Shown piece by piece: positions 17,975 to 27,934 of a stretch of 64,000 nt of DNA. Source of the stretch: Pseudomonas sp. S35 (GTDB taxonomy: Bacteria; Pseudomonadota; Gammaproteobacteria; Pseudomonadales; Pseudomonadaceae); assembly GCF_009866765.1 (NCBI RefSeq), contig NZ_CP019431.1:930001-994000 (forward strand). Reading direction: 5' to 3'. The first letter of the stretch is position 1. Every line of letters begins with the position of its first letter. Position numbers and translations under genes: made by a program. Below the pieces are notes generated by a model. That model saw only the letters and a program-made list of their open reading frames with translations, had not been told where the DNA came from and did no database searches.

Positions 17975-18151
17975 ATGCTCCTATTTGACCCGCTACGCGA
18001 CTTCTTCCAGCGCCGTCAGATCGTACGCCTCGATGCGTTAGCCGGCGGCGTACAGCTGGTGAACCTGCGCAGCGAATCCCCCCGGGGCAGCTTCGTGGTA
18101 ACCGTCCGGCCAGCACCCTCTCCTGACAGCCCTCCAAATTGGCCAAGATAG
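17975..18151 (+). pseudogene. ORF truncated by IS66 insertion
   Basis: Fifty-eight codons beginning MLLFDPLRDFFQRRQIVRLD and ending at a TAG that lies inside the left-end hairpin of the IS66 element. The peptide looks like the start of a basic, soluble protein whose remainder is not found to the right of the IS66 genes. It follows the zinc-ribbon gene closely, so the two were probably one transcription unit before the insertion. Confidence 0.45.
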
Positions 18152-18183
18152 TGGACACCATTTTTTAGTGGACACTATCTTGG
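18143..18183. repeat. Left-end hairpin of the IS66 element
   Basis: Perfect 11-base arms (CCAAGATAGTG / CACTATCTTGG) around 19 bases that also repeat AGTGGACAC directly (18150-18158 and 18167-18175). It supplies the stop codon of the truncated upstream ORF and the GTG start of tnpA. It may be an end of the element or a site limiting transposase translation. Confidence 0.5.
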
Positions 18184-18557
18184 ATACAGTTGCCCCAGCC
18201 CGTCGAGCCGGTCGCCGCCCCAACTTTCCGCTGGACTTTAAACGCCAAGTCGTCGAGGCCACCTTCCAGCCTGGCGCCTCCGTGTCATTGATCGCTCGCG
18301 AACATGACGTCAATGCCAATCTGGTCTTTCGCTGGCGGCAGCAATACCAAGAAGGGCTATTCGGCCCGGTCAGCCAGAGTGCTTCGTTTTTGCCAGTCCA
18401 GGTGATCGAGGCGCCAATGGATCTGCCGCCAGTCTTCCAGCCACAGGCAGAGTGTCATTCCGAGATCGCAGTTGAGGTAGGAAAAGCCAAGTTGCGTATC
18501 ACCGGAGCACCAGACCCGCAGACGCTGCAACTCGTCTTGCAGCAGTTAGTGCGATGA
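18168..18557 (+). CDS. tnpA: IS66 family protein TnpA (orf1)
   Basis: A 129-residue protein with an N-terminal helix-turn-helix typical of IS66 orf1: FPLDFKRQVVEATFQPGASVSLIAREHDVNANLVFRWRQQY, where VARE.gvN.n.v..WR is the family signature. It starts at a GTG inside the left-end hairpin. It overlaps tnpB by four bases (ATGA). It is needed together with TnpB for transposition of IS66 elements, probably in DNA recognition. The gene is intact. Confidence 0.9.
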   Translation: MDTILDTVAPARRAGRRPNFPLDFKRQVVEATFQPGASVSLIAREHDVNANLVFRWRQQYQEGLFGPVSQSASFLPVQVIEAPMDLPPVFQPQAECHSEIAVEVGKAKLRITGAPDPQTLQLVLQQLVR

Positions 18558-18898
18558 TTGCCCCTCCCGCTGGAACCCGTATCTGGATCGCCGCTGGCGT
18601 CACGGACATGCGTCGTGGCTTCGACGGTTTGGCGGCCATGGTGCAGACTCAACTGGAAGCCGATCCCTTCTCCGGTCAGATCTTCGCCTTTCGCGGACGG
18701 CGTGGTGACCGGATCAAACTGTTGTGGTGGGATGGCGACGGCTTGTGCCTGTTTTGCAAACGGTTGGAGCAAGGACGCTTTGTCTGGCCGCAAGCAACCA
18801 GCGGCAGCGTGTCGCTGACGACCGCGCAGTTGTCGATGCTGTTGGAGGGCATTGATTGGCGCCGGCCAATTCGTACAGCACCCGTCCTCGCGGTCTGA
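18554..18898 (+). CDS. tnpB: IS66 accessory protein TnpB (orf2)
   Basis: A 114-residue IS66 orf2 protein. The run AGVTDMRRGFDGLAAMVQ, then FSGQIFAFRGRRGDRIKLLWWDGDGLCLFCKRLEQGRF, is the strongly conserved core of this family. It is translated by overlap with tnpA and followed 37 bases later by the transposase gene. It appears complete and functional. Confidence 0.95.
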   Translation: MIAPPAGTRIWIAAGVTDMRRGFDGLAAMVQTQLEADPFSGQIFAFRGRRGDRIKLLWWDGDGLCLFCKRLEQGRFVWPQATSGSVSLTTAQLSMLLEGIDWRRPIRTAPVLAV

Positions 18899-18935
18899 CT
18901 TGCCGCGCTGAAAAAATCCCCAGTAATATTCGGGC

Positions 18936-20441
18936 ATGACCCTCGTGACCGACTCCCTGCCGAATGATCTTCAAGCCTTGAAGGCGCTGATCGCTGCCCA
19001 GCACGCAGAGATTGAGCGCTTGAAGATGATGATCGCCAAGCTGCGTCGTACGCAGTTCGGTCGCAGCTCCGAGCAACTGGAAGCGATGATCGACCAGCTC
19101 CAGTTGAGCCTTGATGAGCTGCAAATCAGCCAAGCCGAAATGACACCTCCAGTCGAGCCGGCACCTCGCGCAGTTTCGCGCCGTAAACCATTGCCTGAAC
19201 ACCTACCTCGCGAAACCCACGTTCATCAGCCCGAGTCGCAATGCACTGGCTGCGGTGGGACGCTTCGCCATTTAGGTGAGGATGTGTCCGAAGTGCTGGA
19301 GTACGTTCCGGCACGTTTCAAAGTCATTCGCCATGTCCGTCCGAAGTGGGTTTGCCGCTGCTGCGAGCACTTCGCCCAGGTGCCGGCACCGAGTCGCCCG
19401 ATCGCCCGAGGTCTTGCCGGCCCAGGGTTGTTGGCCCATGTGCTGGTCTCGAAGTTTGTCGATCATTTGCCGTTGTATCGGCAGTCCGAGATCTACGCCC
19501 GTGAGGGCGTGGAGCTGGAGCGCTCAACCCTGGCCGACTGGGTTGGCCAGAGCAGTCAGTTGCTGCGACCACTGATCAACGCCCTTGAGCACCACGTCAT
19601 GAGCGGACACAAAGTCCATGCCGACGACACGCCGATTGGCGTGCTCGCGCCGGGCAACGGCAAGACCAAATCGGCGCGCCTGTGGACGTACGTGCGGGAC
19701 GACCGACCTACGGGGGACGCGACACCGGCGGCGGTCTGGTTTGCCTACTCGCCGGATCGCAAGGGGCAACATCCCCGCGCGCATCTCAAGCGCTTCAGCG
19801 GGATCTTGCAGGCGGACGGCTATGCCGGTTTTGCTCAACTATATGCCACGGGCACCATTGAGGAAGCGGCGTGTTGGGCTCACGCCCGGCGCAAGTTTTA
19901 CGAGGTCTACAAAGACCTGGCTTCACCACTTGCCGCCGAGGCGCTGCAACGGATTGCGGCCCTGTATGCCATCGAAAGCGAGATTCGAGGGCAACCGCCC
20001 AACCTGCGAAAAGTGGTTCGGCAAAGCCGAGCCAGTCCGCTGCTGGAACAACTCCACGCGTGGCTCAACCAGACGCTGACTCAACTGTCGAAAAAATCGG
20101 CATTGGGCGGTGCGATTCTCTATGCCCTCAATCGGTGGCAGGCCTTGGTGCGCTATTGCGATGACGGGCGAATTGAGATCGACAACAACGCTGCCGAACG
20201 CGCGCTACGTGCTGTCGCGCTAGGCAGAAAAAATTATCTGTTCGTCGGTTCCAACGCCGGCGGCGAACGAGCGGCTGCGATTTACAGCCTGGTGGGTTCA
20301 GCCAAACTCAACGACCTGAACCCGCAAGCCTATTTGACACACGTGCTGGAGCGCATCGCCGACCACCCGATCAATCGGGTCGACGAACTGCTGCCCTGGA
20401 ACGTTTCTCTCGCCTCCACGGAACTCTGCGAGGCCGCCTGA
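18936..20441 (+). CDS. tnpC: IS66 family transposase TnpC
   Basis: A 501-residue DDE transposase. An N-terminal leucine-rich coiled coil (residues 10-50) is followed by a zinc-binding segment (CTGCGGTL, later CRCCEHF). The catalytic core contains VHADDTPIGVLAPG (first Asp), ILQADGYAGFAQLY (second Asp) and the C-terminal IDNNAAERALRAVALGRKNYLFVGS with the Glu. A final IS66 C-terminal domain (SLVGSAKLNDLNPQAYLTHVL) is present. Length and motifs are those of an intact IS66 transposase. Confidence 0.95.
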   Translation: MTLVTDSLPNDLQALKALIAAQHAEIERLKMMIAKLRRTQFGRSSEQLEAMIDQLQLSLDELQISQAEMTPPVEPAPRAVSRRKPLPEHLPRETHVHQPESQCTGCGGTLRHLGEDVSEVLEYVPARFKVIRHVRPKWVCRCCEHFAQVPAPSRPIARGLAGPGLLAHVLVSKFVDHLPLYRQSEIYAREGVELERSTLADWVGQSSQLLRPLINALEHHVMSGHKVHADDTPIGVLAPGNGKTKSARLWTYVRDDRPTGDATPAAVWFAYSPDRKGQHPRAHLKRFSGILQADGYAGFAQLYATGTIEEAACWAHARRKFYEVYKDLASPLAAEALQRIAALYAIESEIRGQPPNLRKVVRQSRASPLLEQLHAWLNQTLTQLSKKSALGGAILYALNRWQALVRYCDDGRIEIDNNAAERALRAVALGRKNYLFVGSNAGGERAAAIYSLVGSAKLNDLNPQAYLTHVLERIADHPINRVDELLPWNVSLASTELCEAA

Positions 20442-20444
20442 TCC

Positions 20445-20816
20445 ATGGTCAAAACTGTTCGCTTGCCAAAACCCGAACCTGATTTGTTGCTACTGCACAT
20501 TGAATTGAAGTGGATCGAACCTGCCATCTGGCGCCGTGTGGCGGTGCCCGAGAACATCACCTTAGGCAAATTGCACGCGGTGATCCAGATCGCAATGGGC
20601 TGGCACGATGACCATCTGCATGAGTTTGAAATAGCTGGTGAGAGTTACGGTATTCCCGACTCCGATGGATGGGGGCCTCCCGTGAACTCGGAGACCCGCA
20701 AGACTCTGATCAAAGCGTTGAACGGGAAAAGGACATTCCGCTAGGTCTATGACTTTGGCGATGGCTGGGATCACCGGATCAAAGTCGGAAAGAGAAATCC
20801 GATGCCCACTCCGTAG
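20445..20816 (+). pseudogene. pRiA4b ORF-3-like passenger gene, broken
   Basis: The first 99 codons read LLLHIELKWIEPAIWRRVAVPENITLGKLHAVIQIAMGW with DDHLHEFEI, the start of the pRiA4b ORF-3 (IS1096 TnpR-like) family often carried by IS66 elements. A TAG at 20742 interrupts the conserved FxYxYDFGDGWDH motif, where a Tyr codon is expected; the frame then continues VYDFGDGWDHRIKV before further stops. The C-terminal two thirds are missing. This passenger gene is therefore dead. Confidence 0.75.
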
Positions 20817-20836
20817 GACATTGAGTCGAAATCCAA

Positions 20837-21475
20837 TCACGATGTTCTCATTGGAAGGGTCTGCAACAGATGTCGATTAAGCTCCTGGCCCACGCCGAAC
20901 GCCTCTTGGACGCTTACGATAGTCAATCCTTGATGCTTGGAGGCCCAATCTTCTGCCGCTGGGATAGATGCGAAGAAATGCACATGGCAACAGAAGGACT
21001 GACGAACGTCGGCCGCCTCCTGCGGCAATACCAGTGACACTGCCACGTCGGCAGGTTCAACAGCCTGTATCTCGCTGGGTGAAACCGTAAGCGAAACGGG
21101 TGCTCCAGTTGCAGCGCAATGCGACGAGACGCGAGCTGTACGGCCGATTAACGCCGGGAGCATCAGGGTGTCCAGCGCGCACCAGGCATACAGCCGGCGG
21201 TTGTCAATTTCCAAGACATGCGACGTCTCGCGCAAGGTGAGGACATAGCCGATGATGTTCCCATCGTTGTCGTATTCGGTACTGGTGGCTTGTTCGAGCA
21301 CAGCCGCCACTTGCTCAGCGGGCCAGCCAAGAGTCCTGGCAAGCGTAGTTCGCGAAATCGGGCGTCCCTTGGCAAGTTCACCCAGTAGCGCGACCAAGAA
21401 CTCCGCAAAACCTTTGGGCCGGTTGGTCGGGGTGAGACGTTCGGCGATCTCGGTAATGTAGCGGGCAAATTTCAT
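20837..21475 (-). CDS. merB: Organomercurial lyase MerB
   Basis: A 212-residue MerB that cleaves carbon-mercury bonds and passes Hg(II) to MerA. The catalytic residues are visible: [18 protein letters not shown] has the first Cys and the Asp, and [16 protein letters not shown] the second Cys. The N-terminal winged-helix part contains [25 protein letters not shown]. The ATG at 21475 is chosen by comparison with typical MerB N-termini; an ATG four codons upstream lies in the gap after merA. It is the last gene of the mer operon and gives broad-spectrum resistance. Confidence 0.95.
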   Translation of the reverse strand: MKFARYITEIAERLTPTNRPKGFAEFLVALLGELAKGRPISRTTLARTLGWPAEQVAAVLEQATSTEYDNDGNIIGYVLTLRETSHVLEIDNRRLYAWCALDTLMLPALIGRTARVSSHCAATGAPVSLTVSPSEIQAVEPADVAVSLVLPQEAADVRQSFCCHVHFFASIPAAEDWASKHQGLTIVSVQEAFGVGQELNRHLLQTLPMRTS

Positions 21476-21487
21476 GGTGCTCTCCAT

Positions 21488-23640
<2,153 letters not shown>

Positions 23641-23652
23641 TGGTATTTCCTC

Positions 23653-23928
23653 CTATTGCTTGATGGTAGATGGATAGCCGGCATCCTCGGTCGCCTTGGT
23701 CAGGGCCTCGGAGTTGGTCTTGGCATCGTCGAAGGTCACGATGGCTTCGCGTTTCTCGAAACTCACCTCGGTCTTGGTCACGCCCTCGACCTGGGTCAGC
23801 GCTTTCTTGACCGTGATCGGACAGGCGGCGCAGGTCATGCCCGGTACCGACAGGGTGACGGTTTGGATGGCGGCCCACACCGGGGAAACCACGGCAATGA
23901 GCGCGAGAGCGGCAAACAGCTTTTTCAT
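23653..23928 (-). CDS. merP: Periplasmic mercury-binding protein MerP
   Basis: A 91-residue periplasmic protein. A signal peptide (KLFAALALIAVVSPVWA) precedes a heavy-metal-associated domain with LSVPGMTCAACPITVKKAL; the two cysteines bind Hg(II) and hand it to MerT. It lies 17 bases after merT and before merC. Confidence 0.96.
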   Translation of the reverse strand: MKKLFAALALIAVVSPVWAAIQTVTLSVPGMTCAACPITVKKALTQVEGVTKTEVSFEKREAIVTFDDAKTNSEALTKATEDAGYPSTIKQ

Positions 23929-23945
23929 GGGAGACTCCTGCCTGA

Positions 23946-24296
23946 TCAGTAAAACAACGGGAGGATGTAGGGGAAACCGAGCGCGACCAGCACGAGTGCC
24001 ATCACGAGCCAGAAAATGAACTTGTAGGTAGTTCGTACCTGCGGAATTGCGCAGGTCTCACCGGGTTTGCAGGCTTGAGCCGGGCGGAAAATGCGCCGGT
24101 AAGCGAAGAACAGCGCCAACAATGCCGCGCCGATGAAAAACGGGCGGTAGGGCTCCAGAACGGTGAGATTACCGATCCAGGCGCCGCTGAAGCCCAGGGC
24201 AATTAGCACCAGCGGGCCCAGGCAGCAGGTGGACGCAAGGATCGCCGCCAGACCTCCAGCGAGGAGTGCACCACGGCCCTTTTGTGATTCAGACAT
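23946..24296 (-). CDS. merT: Mercuric transport protein MerT
   Basis: A 116-residue inner-membrane transporter with three helices. The first contains the CC pair (ILASTCCLGPLVLIALG), and the cytoplasmic loop has the second pair (AQACKPGETCAIP). The ATG at 24296 gives the usual MSESQKGRGALLAGGL N-terminus; a longer open frame runs into the promoter. It is the first structural gene of the operon, driven by the divergent mer promoter. Confidence 0.96.
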   Translation of the reverse strand: MSESQKGRGALLAGGLAAILASTCCLGPLVLIALGFSGAWIGNLTVLEPYRPFFIGAALLALFFAYRRIFRPAQACKPGETCAIPQVRTTYKFIFWLVMALVLVALGFPYILPLFY

Positions 24297-24331
24297 GGGT
24301 TCAACCTTTCGAATGTTTGATCGATGGGTTA

Positions 24332-24362
24332 AGGTTATTTCCGTAGTCAGGTACGGAGTCAA
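24332..24362 (-). promoter_or_regulatory. mer operator-promoter (PmerT)
   Basis: Read on the minus strand: -35 TTGACT (24357-24362), a 19-base spacer and -10 TAACCT (24332-24337). The over-long spacer is the hallmark of MerR-controlled promoters, and the operator dyad lies in it (CCGTAC, four bases, CTACGG), one base short of the perfect Tn501 dyad. The merR start lies six bases beyond on the other strand. Confidence 0.9.
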
Positions 24363-24367
24363 GCGGT

Positions 24368-24799
24368 ATGAAAAACACTGCGGAAAGCCTGACCATTGGC
24401 GTCTTTGCCAAGGCAGCCGGGGTTAACGTGGAAACCATTCGGTTCTATCAACGCAAAGGGCTGTTGCCCGAACCGGACAAGCCCTACGGCAGCATTCGTC
24501 GCTACGGCGAGGCGGATATTGCACGGGTGAAATTCGTGAAGTCCGCACAACGGCTGGGCTTCAGCCTCGATGAAGTGGCCGGACTGTTGCGGCTCGATGA
24601 CGGTACGCACTGCAATGATGCGCGTGTGCACGCCGAGCAGAAGCTCGAAGACGTGCGGGGGAAACTTGCGGATCTGCGGCGGATCGAGTTGGTCCTGGCG
24701 CAGTTGGTTGATGACTGTTGCGCGAGCCACGGGACGGTTAGCTGCCCGCTGATCGATTCGCTGCATGGAATAGATAGCCACGAAAATTTCGCGCCTTAG
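24368..24799 (+). CDS. merR: Mercury-responsive regulator MerR
   Basis: A 143-residue MerR. The winged-helix N-terminus reads [39 protein letters not shown]. The three mercury-binding cysteines are present: [16 protein letters not shown] and VSCPLID. It represses its own transcription and twists the 19-base spacer of the merT promoter when it binds Hg(II). It is divergent from merTPCAB. Confidence 0.97.
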   Translation: MKNTAESLTIGVFAKAAGVNVETIRFYQRKGLLPEPDKPYGSIRRYGEADIARVKFVKSAQRLGFSLDEVAGLLRLDDGTHCNDARVHAEQKLEDVRGKLADLRRIELVLAQLVDDCCASHGTVSCPLIDSLHGIDSHENFAP

Positions 24800-24946
24800 C
24801 CTACGATTTCCCGTTTCATTGCCCCCCTGTTTGTCGGCTTGAACAGGAAAAGAGCGGCGCTCAATGAGCCCCGTTGACTGGCCAAACCTACGGTCTGCTT
24901 TTAGCCACGCTCTTACCCTACAGAGCCGAGAGTCCTGATCACTTCG

Positions 24947-25006
24947 AATGCAAATGATTGGTCAGTTGCAACGCAAATGGGTGGTCAAGTGGGGTGCAAT
25001 TTCGCA
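24947..25006. repeat. Solo IS21-like end (array of ~24-bp repeats)
   Basis: About two and a half degenerate copies of a TGCAAANGGNTGGTCAAGTGG-type unit, closing with TGCAATTTCGCA. The same kind of array is found at 30940-31021 (opposite orientation) and 46844-46973 (same orientation). No transposase gene accompanies it. It separates the mer segment from the acetyltransferase/recombinase remnant. The IS21 link is by resemblance to multiply repeated ends and is not certain. Confidence 0.5.
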
Positions 25007-25092
25007 GTTTTTGAGTGTGAGCGCGTCAATCAGCGGTTAAAGGGGATTAAGGTCTGAGATGCAAGGCGGTGTAGTTCGGACGCTTACGCTTC

Positions 25093-25524
25093 GTGTTTCC
25101 CGGTACCGACTACCAGGACAACATCGAGGTCGGTGGCCACCCGGTTGGCCACGTCGATTACGGCATCAGTCCGCTGGGCGATCGCGTGTACATCAACATG
25201 ATCGAAATTGAACGGGCGCAGCGGAGGCAGGGCATCGGCCTGGCAGTGCTATGGCAGCTGTGGCGCACACACCAGGTGCCGATTGTGCCGCTGGATCAGT
25301 GCACCTCATCCGATGGTTTCTGGTACCGGGCTCGCCGGCGATTCGCAGCGGCCGGCGCCGTGCTCGGTGAGGAGCTGCGCGGCGACGAGCGACAAGACCT
25401 GGAAAAGCAACGCTGGCAGCACCTGGTGCCGGAATCTGTAAACGACCGCTCCCACCGTAAATACTGGGAATGGGTCGCCAGTGAGCACGCGGCAGGTCGG
25501 CCTGCAGGCCCGGGCATACGATGA
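25093..25524 (+). CDS. GNAT-like acetyltransferase, possibly 5'-truncated
   Basis: A 143-residue protein with a GNAT core: GHPVGHVDYGISPLGDRVYINMIEIERAQRRQGIGLAVLWQLW, where RRQGIG is the acetyl-CoA pyrophosphate loop. The C-terminal half is Arg-rich (FWYRARRRF, HRKYWEWVASEHAAGR). The only start is a GTG at 25093, with a stop six codons upstream, so the usual N-terminus may have been removed by the DNA joined at 25.0 kb. Its stop overlaps the ATG of the decayed recombinase gene (CGATGA), so the pair once formed an operon. Confidence 0.6.
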   Translation: MFPGTDYQDNIEVGGHPVGHVDYGISPLGDRVYINMIEIERAQRRQGIGLAVLWQLWRTHQVPIVPLDQCTSSDGFWYRARRRFAAAGAVLGEELRGDERQDLEKQRWQHLVPESVNDRSHRKYWEWVASEHAAGRPAGPGIR

Positions 25525-25880
25525 AAGAACTCACTCCCCCCAGTCCACCGCCGTGCTGTTGCCGATCGGCGAATGTCCTCTAAGCACTGGTGAATTCCAG
25601 CATTTGGCCAGCGTGCCGGCGGCGGTGGAATGGTGCGCCAATATCGACAACCCACGCCCCCCGACGCGCTTATCAACACGACCTGGAAGACTTCTGAGGT
25701 TTGTCGGGCTCACCGGCGCCGATGAGTTCCGCAGTCACCCGCGCGCGTGCTGGCCTGGCGCGCTCAACTGGAAACCTGAGGCCTGGCCGGCGCCACGATC
25801 CGGTGCAAACTGGCGGCGTTGGCCAGCCTGTTTGATCATCAAAGGCCGCCTGGAGCATCTGCGAGTCTTGGAGCAGCAAT
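25521..25880 (+). pseudogene. XerC-like tyrosine recombinase, N-terminal remnant
   Basis: Pieces of a recombinase N-terminal domain can be read across several frames: MKELTPP, then TAVLLPIGECPLSTGEFQH and VEWCANIDNP in one frame, AYQHDLEDF in another, FVGLTGADEFR, VLAWRAQLE, and GLAGATIRCKLAALASLFDH. In order these match the SAM-like core-binding domain of XerC-type integrases. At least four frameshifts are needed. The catalytic domain is absent, cut off by the glycosyltransferase gene from the other strand. It is the partner of the acetyltransferase in an old integrase operon. Confidence 0.7.
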
Positions 25881-25891
25881 CCAAGAAGTCG

Positions 25892-26983
25892 TTAATGCCC
25901 CATTCGCTCGCGCAGGTAGGCGATTATGGTCTGTTCGTCGGTCGACCGTTTCGGTTTGGGCAGGTGTTTCGGCCATCGACCATATTCCGCGCCGAAAAAT
26001 CTTTTCTGTTGGCCTTCGTCCCAACGCAAAATCTCCCGGGAGGCTGATTCCCACCATTCATGACGGCACACTTCGAAGTACGGATGGTTAGGTGCGGCGC
26101 TTCCGTAAAGTAGATCACGGCAGACTTTTTTCATGCCTTTGCGTGTATTACGCAGTTTCCACTTGATCCGCAGGCGCTGCCAGGGTGACGGCACAGGTTT
26201 GCAGCGCGGCACTTCAGTGCAGAGGGCGGGCAGTTCAGGGTGAAACTGTTCACCATGTCGACTGAAAAAGTGCTTTTGCATAGCATGGAAGAAGCGCTTT
26301 TCGGCGAAGTAGTGATAAACGTAGTTTTTCGCTTCCTGAATTGGCTTGTTGCGCATCGCGAATGATAGGGCGATTTGCTCGATAGTATGGATATCGAATG
26401 ATCCTTGAGTCCACTCGTCGATCAGTCGAATCGACTCTTCGAGCAGCGGCGTATCACTGTCATTGAGACCACACAGACCACTGTTGTACAGCTTGAAACT
26501 ATTGCTGGCCGAGATACCGTATGCTTCTAGCCGCTGACCGAGCTTTACATAGTCTGGACGTTCGCAGACATAGCTCCAGTCGTATTCAAAGCGATCCATC
26601 ACATACCGTCCTTGATCAATCCGTCCGAATATACGGTGGGGGGAATCCAGGAACAGCGTGTCGGTATCTACGAATAGGGTTTTTTCTGCCAGTTTTAGCC
26701 CTTCCGCGATCGCGCAGGCCTTACGTCGGTGGTGGTAGCCGTTTTCACCTTGCCATTGGATCATGGTCTGATTGCTCAGGGCGATTGTGTCAACCGGCCA
26801 ACCGGCGTAATCCTGCGGGCGATCAGTCATAACTCTGATGCACAGCGACTCGCCCCGTTTGAGCTGGGCCAAGGCGGTCAGCATGCTGAATTTTGCTTCG
26901 CGCCGGTAGACAGCCTGGTCGCCGTAGATGAGATAGAGCAACTGGTGCGATGTTTTTTCTAGAGGGGGCAGCGCATCGCGCAT
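25892..26983 (-). CDS. Glycosyltransferase-like protein (DxD type)
   Basis: A 363-residue soluble protein. The N-terminal half looks like a GT-A nucleotide-sugar transferase: LLYLIYGDQAVYRREAKFSMLTAL at the start, KTLFVDTDTLFLDSP with the metal-binding DTD near residue 110, and later LYNSGLCGLN. The C-terminal part is basic and aromatic (RLRIKWKLRNTRKGMKKVCRDLLYG). The ATG at 26983 has GGAG at a proper distance; the longer frame to 27010 lacks one. Sugar and acceptor are unknown. It stands alone between two mobile remnants, so it is probably imported cargo. Confidence 0.65.
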   Translation of the reverse strand: MRDALPPLEKTSHQLLYLIYGDQAVYRREAKFSMLTALAQLKRGESLCIRVMTDRPQDYAGWPVDTIALSNQTMIQWQGENGYHHRRKACAIAEGLKLAEKTLFVDTDTLFLDSPHRIFGRIDQGRYVMDRFEYDWSYVCERPDYVKLGQRLEAYGISASNSFKLYNSGLCGLNDSDTPLLEESIRLIDEWTQGSFDIHTIEQIALSFAMRNKPIQEAKNYVYHYFAEKRFFHAMQKHFFSRHGEQFHPELPALCTEVPRCKPVPSPWQRLRIKWKLRNTRKGMKKVCRDLLYGSAAPNHPYFEVCRHEWWESASREILRWDEGQQKRFFGAEYGRWPKHLPKPKRSTDEQTIIAYLRERMGH

Positions 26984-27044
26984 AGTTAACTCCAAGCAGG
27001 AGGATGTCATTTATCTAATTGACCTGTGGTTATTGCTTCTTTTC

Positions 27045-27413
27045 CTACTTACACAGCCGCATCGCAATAGCATCGAATTCGCGGTCAAAGCTAGCTTTCT
27101 CTGCCGCGCTCAAGAAACCCTGCTGCTCGACGAATTGATTGGTTTGGTCCCGGATCGCTTCAACACGGTTGAGCATACGTTCAGCTTCAACCTGGGTAAG
27201 CTTGCGCGCTTTTCGCGTTGTGCTGATATCAGCACTCAGAACGTTTGCTCTCACTGATATGTGGGCTTGTCTGGTGTCACTGATCTTACCGCCAGTTTCA
27301 CCAACCACTGCACGCTGGCTTTCTACATCACAACTCTGCAGCTCAAAGCTTTTCTGAGCCGCTACGGTGTTCAGGCTCACAGCCATCAACGAAGCTAAAA
27401 TTTTGTATTTCAT
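27045..27413 (-). CDS. Small exported hypothetical protein
   Basis: A 122-residue protein starting MKYKILASLMAVSLNTVAAQKS, a clear signal peptide. The mature part has a Cys near its start (LQSCDVESQ) and another at the end (MRLCK), perhaps forming a disulfide, and a charged helical region (RKARKLTQVEAERMLNRVEAIRDQTNQFVEQQ). It is probably periplasmic. It precedes the glycosyltransferase gene by 62 bases on the same strand. The family was not recognised. Confidence 0.55.
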   Translation of the reverse strand: MKYKILASLMAVSLNTVAAQKSFELQSCDVESQRAVVGETGGKISDTRQAHISVRANVLSADISTTRKARKLTQVEAERMLNRVEAIRDQTNQFVEQQGFLSAAEKASFDREFDAIAMRLCK

Positions 27414-27438
27414 GGCTTTTCCCTGATCGTTGGCTATC

Positions 27439-27921
27439 TCATGCAACGACGGACTTTGTCAGTTCTGTAAGAACCCTATCCAGATGAGGTGCAAGCTCAA
27501 ACACCTCCGACCGCAGCACTGCAAGGGAATCCGCTTCATATCCGTAGCGTGTGTGCGTGAAAAGCTGAGAACACTGCTTGATCCGGTCAATCAATGGAAA
27601 TCCTGGGCTAAGCCGTTCGGATACGTCATGCAAAAGGGCGCATAGGTCAGGTGGAATTTTCTGGTACAGGCCAAAGAGGTCATGCTTGTTCTGGGGAAGC
27701 CCTGAAACGAGCTTCAAAAATGACGGTGACGCTGGGTTCTGCTCGACCAGAAATGACTTCAGATACTGCTCCGAAGCAAGCCCCGCAGTCATAGCGGCTA
27801 CCGAGAAAAGATCGGTTTCTCCGCCGATTGCGTGCTGCTCAAGTATTTGAGCAGCACGCAGGAAATCACGCGCATAGGTGACGACCTGGAATGCAGGCAG
27901 GTGTGTTTTTGGAGTGCTCAT
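27439..27921 (-). CDS. HEPN-domain-like protein coded after mazEF
   Basis: A 160-residue, largely helical protein starting at the ATG at 27921. The pattern ARDFLRAAQILEQHA, then AAMTAGLASEQYLKSFLVEQ, HDLFGLYQKIPPDL and FTHTRYGYE resembles HEPN proteins (paired helices, a conserved E..LK, a HDL, and a late RY-x-Y). The usual RNase motif Rx4-6H was not found with correct spacing, so it may lack nuclease activity. It follows mazF by 13 bases on the same strand, so it is likely the third gene of the toxin-antitoxin operon. Confidence 0.6.
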   Translation of the reverse strand: MSTPKTHLPAFQVVTYARDFLRAAQILEQHAIGGETDLFSVAAMTAGLASEQYLKSFLVEQNPASPSFLKLVSGLPQNKHDLFGLYQKIPPDLCALLHDVSERLSPGFPLIDRIKQCSQLFTHTRYGYEADSLAVLRSEVFELAPHLDRVLTELTKSVVA

Positions 27922-27934
27922 CGACGCATCCCTG

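Larger units (their letters stand above)
18143..20816 (+). mobile_element. IS66-family element, right end unclear
   Basis: A full set of IS66 genes in order (tnpA, tnpB, tnpC) plus a degraded passenger gene. The left side carries a perfect 11-base inverted repeat, CCAAGATAGTG at 18143 and CACTATCTTGG at 18173-18183, that overlaps the tnpA start. No matching inverted copy was found to the right of the passenger gene before merB, so the right boundary is a guess and the element may be truncated. Confidence 0.75.

Noticed and set aside
25481..26047. 188-codon plus-strand open frame
   Set aside because: A chance frame through the decayed recombinase and the antisense of the glycosyltransferase; only pieces match a recombinase.
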